In this document: positions 1 through 7,903 of the stretch, in pieces
Position numbering within the stretch: the stretch's first letter is position 1
Layout: the number at the start of each line of letters is the position of its first letter
Assembly (NCBI RefSeq): GCF_024612015.1
Contig: NZ_CP102512.1
Span: forward strand, 2,170,001 to 2,234,000
DNA length: 64,000 nt
Source of the DNA: Streptomyces sp. CA-210063
Lineage (GTDB): Bacteria > Actinomycetota > Actinomycetes > Streptomycetales > Streptomycetaceae
Reading direction: 5' to 3'
Notes under the pieces: generated by a model
What the model was told of the DNA's origin: nothing
Seen by the model: the letters and a program-made list of their open reading frames with translations, nothing else
The model's database searches: none
Made by a program: the position numbers and the translations under genes

Positions 1-636
1 GGGACGGCTCACGGGGTCGCACGGCTTGACCTGGCCCTTGAAGAACATGTACCGGAAAGCTTGGGCCGTTCTCATGTCCGACCCCTTCGGACCGGACCCG
101 GGCAGGTACTCCTCGACCACATACGCGTCCGCATGCGTCATGACGTACTGGTAGCCCCCCTTGCCGTCGCCGGTCTTCTGCTGATTCAGGGGCGTTCCCC
201 GATCGAGCCGGCACGTCTTGCCCGCGGGAATCTTGTCGACGATCGCGGTGAAGCCGGCGGCCCGGATCTCGCGTGCCAGCCGCTCGAAGTGCTGGGGGTC
301 CCCCCACCAGTCGAGGTCGCGGACGGAGATGGTCAGCGTGCCGTCCGGGTTCTTCTCCACCGCGTAGGCGGGAGTCTCCGTCCCGCCCGGCACCGGCACC
401 GCCACCGCCACGCCGGCCACGATCGACGCTGCGGCCAGCCCCCACGCGAACCGCTTTCGCACGCGGCGCCCGTGCTCGCGCCCGCCGGTGCGTTCTTTTT
501 CCATCGTCCGCCAACTGCGCATCAGGTGTTCCTCACGCTGGATCCGTCGGCCGGCGGGGAGGTCCCGCTCGGCCGGCACGGCCAGCAGCCGGCGCAGTTC
601 TCGGACGTCGTCGTCCCGGTCTCCGTCCCAGCTCAC
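1..636 (-). CDS. CU044_5270-like membrane protein, partial (3' end outside window)
   Basis: Partial gene running off the left edge. The GTG start at 636 overlaps the stop of the upstream sigma-factor gene (GTGA), so the two are translationally coupled. The product has a charged cytoplasmic N-terminus (about 55 residues, rich in Arg and Glu), one membrane segment (about residues 62-80, AAASIVAGVAVAVPVP), then an exported domain beginning after AYAVEKNPDGTLTISVRDL. Position next to an ECF-like sigma gene and this topology match the CU044_5270 family of single-pass proteins found beside sigma factors in actinobacteria. An anti-sigma role is inference; I see no zinc-binding HxxxCxxC motif, so it is not a classic ZAS anti-sigma factor. 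Confidence 0.7.
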   Translation of the reverse strand, partial: MSWDGDRDDDVRELRRLLAVPAERDLPAGRRIQREEHLMRSWRTMEKERTGGREHGRRVRKRFAWGLAAASIVAGVAVAVPVPGGTETPAYAVEKNPDGTLTISVRDLDWWGDPQHFERLAREIRAAGFTAIVDKIPAGKTCRLDRGTPLNQQKTGDGKGGYQYVMTHADAYVVEEYLPGSGPKGSDMRTAQAFRYMFFKGQVKPCDPVSRP

Positions 637-1286
637 CGCAGTCCCCTTCCGTTGTCCCCGCTCGGCCGGACCGCCTCGTGGCGGTCACCTGTCTGCTGCC
701 GTCTCGCGGCCGCAGGTTCCGTGTCACCGTCAAGATTTTTCTGCGTCAGTTTCTGCAGCCGACCACGCGCCCGGGACAGCCGGGAGCGGACGGTGCCCAC
801 CGGCACCCCCAGCGCCTCGGCGGTCGCGGCGTAGTCCAGCCCGGCCCACACGCACAGCGCCAGCACCTCGCGGTCCGGCCGCGACAACTGGTCCAGCGCC
901 TTGCGCAGCGCGGCGATCCGCTCCTGGTCCTCGAGCCGGCCGACCACCTCGTCGGCGAAGTCGGGCAACAGGCCGGGCGGGGGCATTCGCTCCATCAGGG
1001 CCCGGTGCCGCCGGGCCGTGCGTCTTCGGTGGTGCACGACGTACGTGGCGATCCCCAGCAGCCACGGCAGCAGGCTTCCGCCGTGCGGGTCGACCTTCTC
1101 CCGTATCCGCCAGGCTTCGAGGAACACCAGTGAGACGCAGTCCTCAGCGACCGACCAGTCGCCGGTCAGGCGGAAGCAGTGGTTGTACACCGCCCGCCCG
1201 TGCTCGCGGAACAGCACCCTGAAGGAGTCCTCGTCGCCCGCTCGGACGCGGGCCCGGAATAGTGGCTCCATACCTGGTTCTGCCAT
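633..1286 (-). CDS. RNA polymerase sigma factor, ECF type
   Basis: A 217-residue sigma-70 family protein. Region 2 lies at about residues 20-75 (FREHGRAVYNHCFRLTGDWSVAED), the segment that binds core polymerase and the -10 element. Region 4 lies at about 130-185 (LSRPDREVLALCVWAGLDYAATAEALGVP then GTVRSRLSRARGRL), a helix-turn-helix for the -35 element. The tail after residue 185 is disordered and Arg-rich. The start at 1286 has a purine-rich GGGGGTGGCGGA just upstream; ATG at 1271 is an alternative. It is coupled by GTGA overlap to the downstream membrane protein, which may control it. A CRP-like palindrome lies 21-36 bp upstream. Confidence 0.9.
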   Translation of the reverse strand: MAEPGMEPLFRARVRAGDEDSFRVLFREHGRAVYNHCFRLTGDWSVAEDCVSLVFLEAWRIREKVDPHGGSLLPWLLGIATYVVHHRRRTARRHRALMERMPPPGLLPDFADEVVGRLEDQERIAALRKALDQLSRPDREVLALCVWAGLDYAATAEALGVPVGTVRSRLSRARGRLQKLTQKNLDGDTEPAAARRQQTGDRHEAVRPSGDNGRGLR

Positions 1287-1306
1287 TCCGCCACCCCCGA
1301 GTTCCC

Positions 1307-1322
1307 TGTGATGCGCGTCACG
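1307..1322. promoter_or_regulatory. CRP-like palindrome upstream of the sigma gene
   Basis: The sequence TGTGA-N6-TCACG differs in one base from the TGTGA-N6-TCACA consensus of CRP-family regulators. It sits 21-36 bp upstream of the sigma-factor start codon (minus strand) in a 198-bp gap, so it would overlap the promoter or 5' leader. Binding is inferred from the sequence only. Confidence 0.4.
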
Positions 1323-1484
1323 GGACCGGAATGCGGTCCTGAAGCAGGGTGCGGTCCTGGTCGGAGCGGGCGGCCGGCGTTTCGCCGGAGGAGATGCGGG
1401 CCGCCGGCATGGGCCGACTCTCTTCGGGGCCCGGCCGCGTCGAACGGCCGCGCCCGACTGGACCGTTCCAGTCCTGGCCGGGGC

Positions 1485-2153
1485 TCAGCCCGACGTGCCC
1501 ACCTCGTTGTTCGGTGCGCCGTCGCCCGCCGGGGGCAGGTCGCCGCGTTGGATCGGCATGCCGTCGTGCGGGGGCGGGGGCTTGTCGTGGTGGCGGGGCG
1601 GGAGGAGGAAGGCGAGTTCGGCGTCGGTGGGGCGGTGCGCGGCGAGGGCCGCCGCGCGCAGGACGTCGCGGTCGACCGCGGCCGTGGCGGCGCTGATCCG
1701 GACGACATGGCCGTCCTCCGGTACGGCGTACTCGTGCTGTCCCGCCGAGGTCCGGTACCAGGTGTCCCCGTCGCGCTCGCAGCCGACGGACGTACCCGTG
1801 CCCTGGCCGAGCGGGTGCTCGGGGCAGTTCTGGGCGTTCATCGTGCCGTGGTCGACGAGGAGCAGGAGTTGGGCGCTGTTCTTCCGGGACCAGTAGACGG
1901 CGGAGAAGCCGTCGTCGCCGTACACGCCGACCGACTGCCGGGCCAGCATGAATCCGGGCGACTCGGTGACATGGACGAGCCCCGGCGCGATGCCCAGCGC
2001 CTCGGCGCGGGCGTGCAGCTCGGCGGGGTCGGGGGCAGGCATCAGGGGCTCCCGGCCCGCGGCCACGACCTTCTCGGTCCCGCAGGCCGTGAGCAGCAAC
2101 GGCAGCAACGCCAGGGGCAGCAGAACACGTGCGGTACGGAACATGCCCTCCAT
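1485..2153 (-). CDS. Putative lipoprotein of unknown function
   Basis: Product of about 222 residues with a signal peptide and lipobox: MFRTARVLLPLALLPLLLTACG, where the Cys in LLTAC would be lipidated. The mature domain has no motif I recognise; it contains two further Cys residues (QNCPEH, VGCERD) that could form a disulfide, and a His/Pro-rich C-terminus (PPRHHDKPPPPHDG). The start is ambiguous: ATG at 2153 or ATG at 2144, with GGAGGG lying between them, so the ribosome site favours neither clearly. The gap between this gene and the sigma gene (1287-1484) holds only the CRP-like palindrome. Confidence 0.65.
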   Translation of the reverse strand: MEGMFRTARVLLPLALLPLLLTACGTEKVVAAGREPLMPAPDPAELHARAEALGIAPGLVHVTESPGFMLARQSVGVYGDDGFSAVYWSRKNSAQLLLLVDHGTMNAQNCPEHPLGQGTGTSVGCERDGDTWYRTSAGQHEYAVPEDGHVVRISAATAAVDRDVLRAAALAAHRPTDAELAFLLPPRHHDKPPPPHDGMPIQRGDLPPAGDGAPNNEVGTSG

Positions 2154-2323
2154 CCTGCCGCACAGTTGTTCCACAGGTGAGCCAAAGAGTCCGTTCCCGC
2201 GAGAGCGCTTACTCACATGGTTCCCTCGCGCCGCGGCAGGCGTCGGCGTGCGGGTCTCGCGAGGAGCGTGAGGTGTCCGATTCCTTCAAGACCGGCCGGC
2301 GCCGGCCCGCCTACGGTGACCGT

Positions 2324-2728
2324 ATGACTCCACGACTCGATGCGATCGGCATGGTGGCCTCGGACATGGCCGCCTCCGTCACCTTCTACCGCCGGCTCGG
2401 TTTCGCCTTCCCCGAGGGCGCCGAGAACCAGCCGCACGCCGAGGCCCAGTTGCCCGGCGGTCTGCGGCTGATGCTCGACACCGAGGAGACCGTCCGTTCC
2501 TTCTTCCCCCAGTACCGTCCGGGGACGGGCGGCGGCGCCGGGCTCGCGCTCCTGTGCGACAGTCCCGCCGAAGTCGACGCGGTGTACGAGGAGTTGGTGA
2601 ACGCCGGGTACCAGGGCGAGCTGAAGCCGTGGGACGCGGTGTGGGGCCAGCGGTACGCCGTGATCCAGGACCCCGACGGGAACGGGGTCGACCTCTTCGC
2701 GCCACTGCCGACGTCCGCCCCCGAGTAG
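2324..2728 (+). CDS. VOC family (glyoxalase/bleomycin-resistance fold) protein
   Basis: A 134-residue vicinal-oxygen-chelate protein. Two beta-alpha-beta-beta-beta modules can be seen: the first starts at LDAIGMVASDMAASVTFYRRLGF, the second at LALLCDSPAEVDAVYEELVNAGY and ends with the family hallmark IQDPDGNGVDLFAP. Substrate cannot be read from sequence; members include dioxygenases, glyoxalases and antibiotic-binding proteins. The start is the ATG at 2324; the longer upstream reading frame lacks family similarity. It converges on an AraC-type regulator gene, a pairing often seen for VOC proteins. Confidence 0.85.
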   Translation: MTPRLDAIGMVASDMAASVTFYRRLGFAFPEGAENQPHAEAQLPGGLRLMLDTEETVRSFFPQYRPGTGGGAGLALLCDSPAEVDAVYEELVNAGYQGELKPWDAVWGQRYAVIQDPDGNGVDLFAPLPTSAPE

Positions 2729-2750
2729 CCGACCCGCCGCCGCAACCGAC

Positions 2751-2796
2751 ACCGGCACCGGCACCGGCACCGGGCACCGGGCACCGGGCACCGGGC
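2751..2796. repeat. Short tandem repeat (ACCGGC x3, ACCGGGC x4)
   Basis: Three 6-bp units (ACCGGC) followed by four 7-bp units (ACCGGGC), without interruption, in the 73-bp gap between the convergent VOC and AraC genes. The change of unit length by one G suggests slippage. No function is evident. Confidence 0.85.
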
Positions 2797-2801
2797 ACCC
2801 G

Positions 2802-3497
2802 CTATCGTCCGCCGAGCAGTTCGCCGAGCGGCAGCCCCGCCAACTCCCGTACATCACGCGCGAGATGTGCCTGATCGGCGTACCCGGTCCGGGCCGCCGT
2901 CTCGGCGAAGGGCACCCCGTCCCGGGCGAGCGCGAGCGCCCTTCGCAGCCGTAGCACCCGCGCCAGCGTCTTGGGCCCGTACCCGAACGCGGCGAGCGAC
3001 CTGCGGTGCAACTGCCGTACCCCGAGCCCGAGTTCGTCGGCGGTCGCGGCGACCGGCCGCCCCGCGTCCAGCGCGACGACGATCCGCCGCAGCAGCGGAT
3101 CGGGCCGCCCCCCATCGGCCGCCCGCTCCAGGGCCACCTCTTCGAGCCCGCTCGCCGGGTCGGCCGCCGCGTTCACCCGGGCGGTGAGCCGCCGTACGAG
3201 CGCCGGTGACCACAGCTCGGCAAGCTCCACGCGCCGGTCACGCAGCTCATGCGCGGGCACACCCAGATAGGCGGGCGCGGTGCCGGGGTAGAAGCGGAGG
3301 CCCGCCCAGCTGCTGGGCGGGCCTTCGGTGACGTACGCCGTCGTATCGGGCCCGGCGACCAACAGCCGCCCGTCGTTCCACAGCAGATCCATGCACCCGT
3401 CCGGCAGAATGCGCCCGGCCCCGGGCTCGCCCGAACCACTCGGCGTGTTCGTCCACACGACGGCCCCGCCCAGCCGAGACGCCCTTTCCGCATACAC
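2802..3497 (-). CDS. AraC-type transcriptional regulator (DUF6597-like N-terminus)
   Basis: A 231-residue regulator. The N-terminal half ([23 protein letters not shown], then [20 protein letters not shown]) matches the DUF6597 sensor-like domain common in actinobacterial AraC proteins. The C-terminal half (about residues 130-228) carries the double helix-turn-helix: [26 protein letters not shown] and [23 protein letters not shown]. It converges with the VOC gene and probably controls it or itself; no inducer can be inferred. Confidence 0.88.
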   Translation of the reverse strand: MYAERASRLGGAVVWTNTPSGSGEPGAGRILPDGCMDLLWNDGRLLVAGPDTTAYVTEGPPSSWAGLRFYPGTAPAYLGVPAHELRDRRVELAELWSPALVRRLTARVNAAADPASGLEEVALERAADGGRPDPLLRRIVVALDAGRPVAATADELGLGVRQLHRRSLAAFGYGPKTLARVLRLRRALALARDGVPFAETAARTGYADQAHLARDVRELAGLPLGELLGGR

Positions 3498-3651
3498 ACG
3501 AAAAGGCTACGCCTGTGAACAAAGGGGCTCCCCAGCATGCCCCGGGGCGCGCGGGGACCGAACGAGCAACCGCGCACTACCCCCGGGCACCGCCACGCCT
3601 CGGAGGTGAGCGTGAGCGCCGTTGGAGGTGCGGGTGCTCTGCGGACCGCGG

Positions 3652-3697
3652 ACCGTCCGTGGCTGATCGCGCAGTTCCCCGCGCCCCTTCAGGGCGC
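3652..3697 (+). repeat. Streptomyces intergenic hairpin repeat, copy 1
   Basis: Contains CGCAGTTCCCCGCGCCCC followed by TTCAGGGCGC, giving a GCGCCC/GGGCGC stem, preceded by CGTGGCTGATCG. It ends at the stop codon of the BrkB-like gene and so lies at that gene's 3' end. The same core recurs near 47814 and, inverted, near 52490. Probably a transcription terminator or a dispersed repetitive element; U-tract is absent. Confidence 0.75.
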
Positions 3698-4821
3698 TAG
3701 TCGTCCCCCTTCTTCACAGGTGACCGCAGCCGTGACGTCACGTCCTCCGGCGGCAGGAAGCGTGACCACCGCTCCGGGAACTCGGACGGCATGTCCGGGT
3801 CCTCGGGGTCGTGGGAGCGGGCGGCGGCGGCGCGGGCGACGTACTCGGCGGCCTGTTCCTCGCGGAGGCGCTCGTTGGCGGCGCGGGCGGCGGCGGTGGC
3901 CGCGGCGGGCCAGACGCGGTCGATGGCGGCGTTGACGGCGGCGCCGACCAGTACGGCGAAGGCGCTCACACCGATCCAGAGGAGGACGGCGACGGCGGCG
4001 GCCAGGGAGCCGTAGATCGTCGCCCCCTCGACCGTGCTGGTGAGGTAGATGCGGAGCAGGAAGCTGCCGAGGACCCACATGCCGAGGGCCATGAGGGAGC
4101 CCGGGACGTCCTCGACCCAGGGGGAACGGACCGGAACCGAGACGTGGTAGAGCGTCGTCAGGAAGACGATGGACAGGACGATCACGACGGGCCAGTAGAG
4201 GACCTGGACGACGGTCGCCGACCACGGGACGATCCGGACGACGGCGTCGGGGCCGGCGACCATCAGCGGCAGGGCGACCGACCCGATCAGCAGGGCCACG
4301 ATGAAGAGCAGGAACGCCATGAGGCGGGTCTTGACGATGCCGCGGACGCCGTCGAGGCCGTACATGACGGTGATGGTGTCGATGAAGACGTTCACCGCGC
4401 GGGACCCGGACCACAGGGCGAAGAGGAACCCTATCGAGATGACGTCGGGGCGGCCGCCCCTCATCACGTCGTCCAGGATGGGCTGCGCGATCTCGGCGAC
4501 GCCCTTGTCGGACAGGACGGTGCGCGAGGCCTCCAGGAGGTTGAGCTCCAGGCTGGCGATGGTGTCGGCGCCGGTCCAGTCGTCGACGTAGCCGAGCAGG
4601 CCGATCATGCTGAGCAGCAGCGGAGGCACGGAGAGCAGCGTGAAGAACGCCGCCTCGGCCGCGAGGCCCAGGATGCGGTACTCGATGCAGGAGTTGACGG
4701 TGTCCTTCAGGAGCAGCCAGGCGGTCCTGCGCTTGGAGACGTTCCGGTAGAGGGCACGCGCGCGGTGGAGACGCCCATGGGGGCTCTCGGGTGGTGGGGG
4801 TGACTGACTTGCTGGCTGCAC
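3697..4821 (-). CDS. YihY/virulence factor BrkB family membrane protein
   Basis: A 374-residue integral membrane protein. About six hydrophobic segments are visible, beginning with LAAEAAFFTLLSVPPLLLSMIGLLGYV and including the family's conserved ALWSGSRAVNVFIDTITVMYGL stretch, then three further segments ending at ALVGAAVNAAIDRVWPAA. The C-terminal ~70 residues are a cytoplasmic Ala/Arg-rich tail. The family was misnamed ribonuclease BN; its real role, probably transport or envelope related, is unsettled. The start at 4821 is chosen because residues 1-30 are compatible with a short charged N-terminus. It is transcribed away from the biosynthetic operon that follows. Confidence 0.88.
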   Translation of the reverse strand: MQPASQSPPPPESPHGRLHRARALYRNVSKRRTAWLLLKDTVNSCIEYRILGLAAEAAFFTLLSVPPLLLSMIGLLGYVDDWTGADTIASLELNLLEASRTVLSDKGVAEIAQPILDDVMRGGRPDVISIGFLFALWSGSRAVNVFIDTITVMYGLDGVRGIVKTRLMAFLLFIVALLIGSVALPLMVAGPDAVVRIVPWSATVVQVLYWPVVIVLSIVFLTTLYHVSVPVRSPWVEDVPGSLMALGMWVLGSFLLRIYLTSTVEGATIYGSLAAAVAVLLWIGVSAFAVLVGAAVNAAIDRVWPAAATAAARAANERLREEQAAEYVARAAAARSHDPEDPDMPSEFPERWSRFLPPEDVTSRLRSPVKKGDD

Positions 4822-5378
4822 GCCCTAAAGGTATCCGGCCGGGCGTGCCGCCCTCACCTCCCGGTGCCGCCCGCCGCGGCGGGGTCCGCGTGCGGCGCAG
4901 GCTTCCCTCCGGTCGCGTCACGGGGCAGCAAACAAAAGGAAACCCAGCAGAAAACAAAGGTGATTCCGAATCTCCTTTTCTGTCATGAACGTGCTGGCCG
5001 AATCAGTGAGGGACCAGAAGTGGAACGTTCGGGCACGCTTGTACCCGCTTTTTGGAAAGTTCCCCGCTGAAGCCTTGGGTCGAACCGGGTCCGACGGGCC
5101 GGAAGAGATCGGAAAAGGGGTGGGAAAGCGTCAATTACCCGACCCGCCTTGACCCGTTCCCGAACGTACCGAAAGAATCCGGATTGCATTCCGTTGCGCC
5201 CACCTGGACCAGGTACCGGCGCAACGCGCACCGGGGGATTCACGCAGGCTCCGACCAGGCCTGATCAATTCCGCCCCACCCGTCACCGCTCTCCATCCCC
5301 TCTCCTTCTGTCATTCCGCGCGCCGTCCCGTTCACCCCCGGGCGCCTTCCCTCGCAATACCTGTCGCGGAGAAATTCA
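4822..5378. promoter_or_regulatory. 557-bp divergent intergenic region upstream of the biosynthetic operon
   Basis: No convincing gene. The segment at 4925-5130 is distinctly AT-richer than its surroundings (runs such as GCAAACAAAAGGAAACC and TCTCCTTTTCTGTCATG), as expected for the control region of a specialised-metabolite operon. It holds a 35-bp imperfect palindrome at 5192-5226. A leader mRNA of about 150 nt would lie between that palindrome and the first start codon at 5379. Confidence 0.6.
5192..5226. promoter_or_regulatory. 35-bp nested palindrome (candidate operator or leader hairpin)
   Basis: Outer arms CGTTGCGCC (5192-5200) and GGCGCAACG (5218-5226) are perfectly complementary; inner arms ACCTGG (5202-5207) and CCAGGT (5209-5214) are also complementary around one central A. 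It stands 153 bp before the first gene of the diaminopropionate/Pls-like operon. Either a dimeric repressor site or a strong RNA hairpin would explain it; no regulator gene lies in the operon. Confidence 0.5.
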
Positions 5379-7889
5379 ATGACATTGCCAGTGCCACGAC
5401 ACGTGGTGGAAAAACCGGGTGAGGTCCAGGCGGCCGAGCCGGACGCGGCGGAATCGTACACCGCCACCGAGCGACTCCTCGCCGAACTTCTGGCCGGCGT
5501 CGCACGTATCGAACATGTGCCCGCAGAAAGCCATTTCTTCGACGACTTGGGCGCCAACTCCCTGACGATGGCCCATTTCTGTGCCCGCGTCAGGAAGCAC
5601 CCCGATCTGCCGTCGGTGTCCATACGGGACGTCTACGGCCACCCGACCATCCGCGGCCTCGCGGCCGCGCTCACCGAGGCACCGCCACCGCCGGCCGCCC
5701 CGCCGGTACCCGCTGAGGTCACACCACCGGGCAACACGTTCCGGTACGTCCTGTGCGGGGCGCTGCAGTTGCTCCTCTTCGCCGCGTACTCCCTGCTGGC
5801 CACGTCCGGATACGTACTGGGGTACGAGTGGGTGGCGGACGCCTCGGGCATCGTCGCGGTCTATCTCCGGTCGGCGCTCTTCGGCGCGCTCGCCTTCCTC
5901 GCCCTGTGCACCCTGCCGGTCGTCGCCAAGTGGCTGCTGATCGGGCGGTGGAAGCCCGGGGAGTTCCCCGTGTGGGGTCCGGCGTATCTACGGTTCTGGA
6001 TCGTCAAGGCGCTGCTGCGCACCAGCCCGATGATCCTGTTCGTCGGCAACCCGCTGTACGTGCTGTACCTGCGGGCCCTCGGCGCCCGGATCGGCCCGGG
6101 CGTCACGATCCTCAGCCGCACCCTCCCGGTCTGCACCGATCTGCTGACGATCGGCGCGGGCACGGTGATCCGCAAGGAATCCTTCTTCCTCTGCTACCGG
6201 GCGCGCGCCGGGCGGATCCGCACCGGCCCGGTGACCCTCGGCCGGGACGTCTTCGTCGGCGAGCACACCGTGCTCGACATCGACACCGCCCTGGGCGACG
6301 GCTCCCAGCTCGGCCACTCCTCCGCACTGCGCGCCGGCGAGGCGGTCCCGGCCGGGCAGAGCTGGCACGGCTCCCCGGCTCGGCGCACGGACGTGGACCA
6401 CATCCGGGTCGCCCCGGCCGACTGCGGCAGGCTCCGGCGGGCCGGATACGGATGCGCCGCCCTGCTCCAGACACTGCTGCTGTATGTGCCGCTGACCCTC
6501 GGCGGCGCGTATCTGCTGCTCACCGCCGCGCCCTCGCTGGACACCCTGCTCGACCCGGCGTCGCGGCACATCGCGTCGGCGCGCTTCTACCTCGAGGCAC
6601 TGGCCCTGTCGCTCGTGCTGTTCGCCGGTTCCCTCGTCGTCGCAGCCGTCGTCGTGTTCGTCGTGCCCCGACTGCTGCGCCCGCTGGTCCGCCCGGACCG
6701 CGTCTACCCGCTGTACGGCTTCCACTACTCCGTGCACCGCGCGATCACCCGGCTGACCAACCTCAAGCTCTTCACGTGGCTGTGCGGCGACAGCTCCTAC
6801 ATCGTCCCGTACCTCAAGGCCCTCGGATACGACCTCTCGCGCGTCGAGCAGACCGGGTCGAACTTCGGCACGGAGGTGCGGCACGAGACGCCGTACCTGG
6901 TGACGGTCGGCAGCGGCACGATGGTCGCGGACGGTCTCTCGGTCATGAACGCGGACTACTCCGCCACGTCGTTCCGGGTGTCCCGGACGGCGATCGGCGG
7001 GCACAACTTCCTGGGCAACTTCATCGCCTACCCGGTCGGTGGCCGGACCGGCGAGAACTGTCTGCTGGCCACGAAGGTGCTGGTCCCGCTCGACGGCGAG
7101 ATCCGCGAGGGGGTCGGGCTGCTCGGCTCGCCGCCCTTCGAGATCCCCCGCTCGGTGGAGCGCGACACCCGCTTCGACCATCTGCGCGAGGGTGACGAAC
7201 TGCGCCGCCGGCTCGCCGCGAAGAACCGCTTCAACCTGCGCTCGATGGGGCTGTTCCTGTTCCTGCGCTGGCTGCACACCTTCGCGCTCACCGTCCTCGG
7301 CTTCGCGGCCTTCGACCTGTACGGGCACGGGGACGGCATGGCGGGACTGCTCGCGCTCGCCGCGCTGCCCCTGGCGGCGCTCGTGTTCACCGTCCTGTAC
7401 TACACGCTGGTGGAACGGTCCATGACCCGCTTCCGGCCGCTGCGGCCGCGGTTGTGCTCCATCTACGACCCGCTCTTCTGGCGGCAGGAGCGGCTGTGGA
7501 AGCTGCGGGACACACACATACAGGTGCTCAGCGGCACTCCGTACAAGAACCTCGTCTGGCGGCTGCTGGGGGTCCGGATCGGACGACGGGTCTTCGACGA
7601 CGGGGTGGTCATCACCGAGCGGACGCTGACGGCCGTCGGGGACGACTGCACGCTGGCCGCGGGCAGCAAGATCCAGGCGCATTCGCAGGAGGACGGCACC
7701 TACAAGTCCGACCACGTCACGATCGGCGCGCGCTGCACGCTGGAGGTCGGAGCGTTCGTCCACTACGGCGTGGTGCTGGGCGAGGGGGCCGTGCTCGCGC
7801 CGGACTCCTTCCTGATGAAGGGCGAGGAGGTGCCGCCGCACGCGCGCTGGGGCGGGAACCCGGCTACGGAAACCACCGGAGAACGGTGA
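5379..7889 (+). CDS. Pls-type membrane peptide synthetase lacking an adenylation domain
   Basis: An 836-residue protein with the layout of epsilon-poly-lysine synthetase-like (Pls/PosA) enzymes minus their adenylation domain. Residues 25-100 are a carrier domain with phosphopantetheine site FFDDLGANSLTM (Ser61). Three units then follow, each a pair of membrane helices plus a soluble left-handed beta-helix module: helices at about 122-142, 160-187, 357-382, 403-433, 622-646 and 655-676; beta-helix modules at about 235-335 (GVTILSRTLPV...GPVTLGRDVFVGEHTVLD), 480-590 and 730-828 (VTIGARCTLEVGAFVHYGVVLG). In Pls these tandem domains form the isopeptide bonds at the membrane. First gene of a five-gene operon; the adenylating partner is encoded next. 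Substrate and polymer length are unknown. Confidence 0.85.
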   Translation: MTLPVPRHVVEKPGEVQAAEPDAAESYTATERLLAELLAGVARIEHVPAESHFFDDLGANSLTMAHFCARVRKHPDLPSVSIRDVYGHPTIRGLAAALTEAPPPPAAPPVPAEVTPPGNTFRYVLCGALQLLLFAAYSLLATSGYVLGYEWVADASGIVAVYLRSALFGALAFLALCTLPVVAKWLLIGRWKPGEFPVWGPAYLRFWIVKALLRTSPMILFVGNPLYVLYLRALGARIGPGVTILSRTLPVCTDLLTIGAGTVIRKESFFLCYRARAGRIRTGPVTLGRDVFVGEHTVLDIDTALGDGSQLGHSSALRAGEAVPAGQSWHGSPARRTDVDHIRVAPADCGRLRRAGYGCAALLQTLLLYVPLTLGGAYLLLTAAPSLDTLLDPASRHIASARFYLEALALSLVLFAGSLVVAAVVVFVVPRLLRPLVRPDRVYPLYGFHYSVHRAITRLTNLKLFTWLCGDSSYIVPYLKALGYDLSRVEQTGSNFGTEVRHETPYLVTVGSGTMVADGLSVMNADYSATSFRVSRTAIGGHNFLGNFIAYPVGGRTGENCLLATKVLVPLDGEIREGVGLLGSPPFEIPRSVERDTRFDHLREGDELRRRLAAKNRFNLRSMGLFLFLRWLHTFALTVLGFAAFDLYGHGDGMAGLLALAALPLAALVFTVLYYTLVERSMTRFRPLRPRLCSIYDPLFWRQERLWKLRDTHIQVLSGTPYKNLVWRLLGVRIGRRVFDDGVVITERTLTAVGDDCTLAAGSKIQAHSQEDGTYKSDHVTIGARCTLEVGAFVHYGVVLGEGAVLAPDSFLMKGEEVPPHARWGGNPATETTGER

Positions 7890-7903
7890 ATCGGGGGGAA
7901 ATG

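Noticed and set aside
61..834. Long plus-strand frames over the sigma-factor region
   Set aside because: Arg/Pro/Ala-rich translations antiparallel to the clear sigma factor and its partner; typical of high-GC shadow frames.
5988..7841. 617-codon minus-strand frame opposite the Pls-like gene
   Set aside because: Composition (Glu/Arg/Gln/Val repeats, no domain) is that of the complement of a GC-rich gene; the plus strand has recognisable carrier, membrane and beta-helix domains.
7454..7903. 5' extension of the NRPS reading frame into the preceding gene
   Set aside because: This part overlaps the Pls-like gene in another frame and lacks similarity; the ribosome site GGGGGG points to the ATG at 7904 (or 7901).
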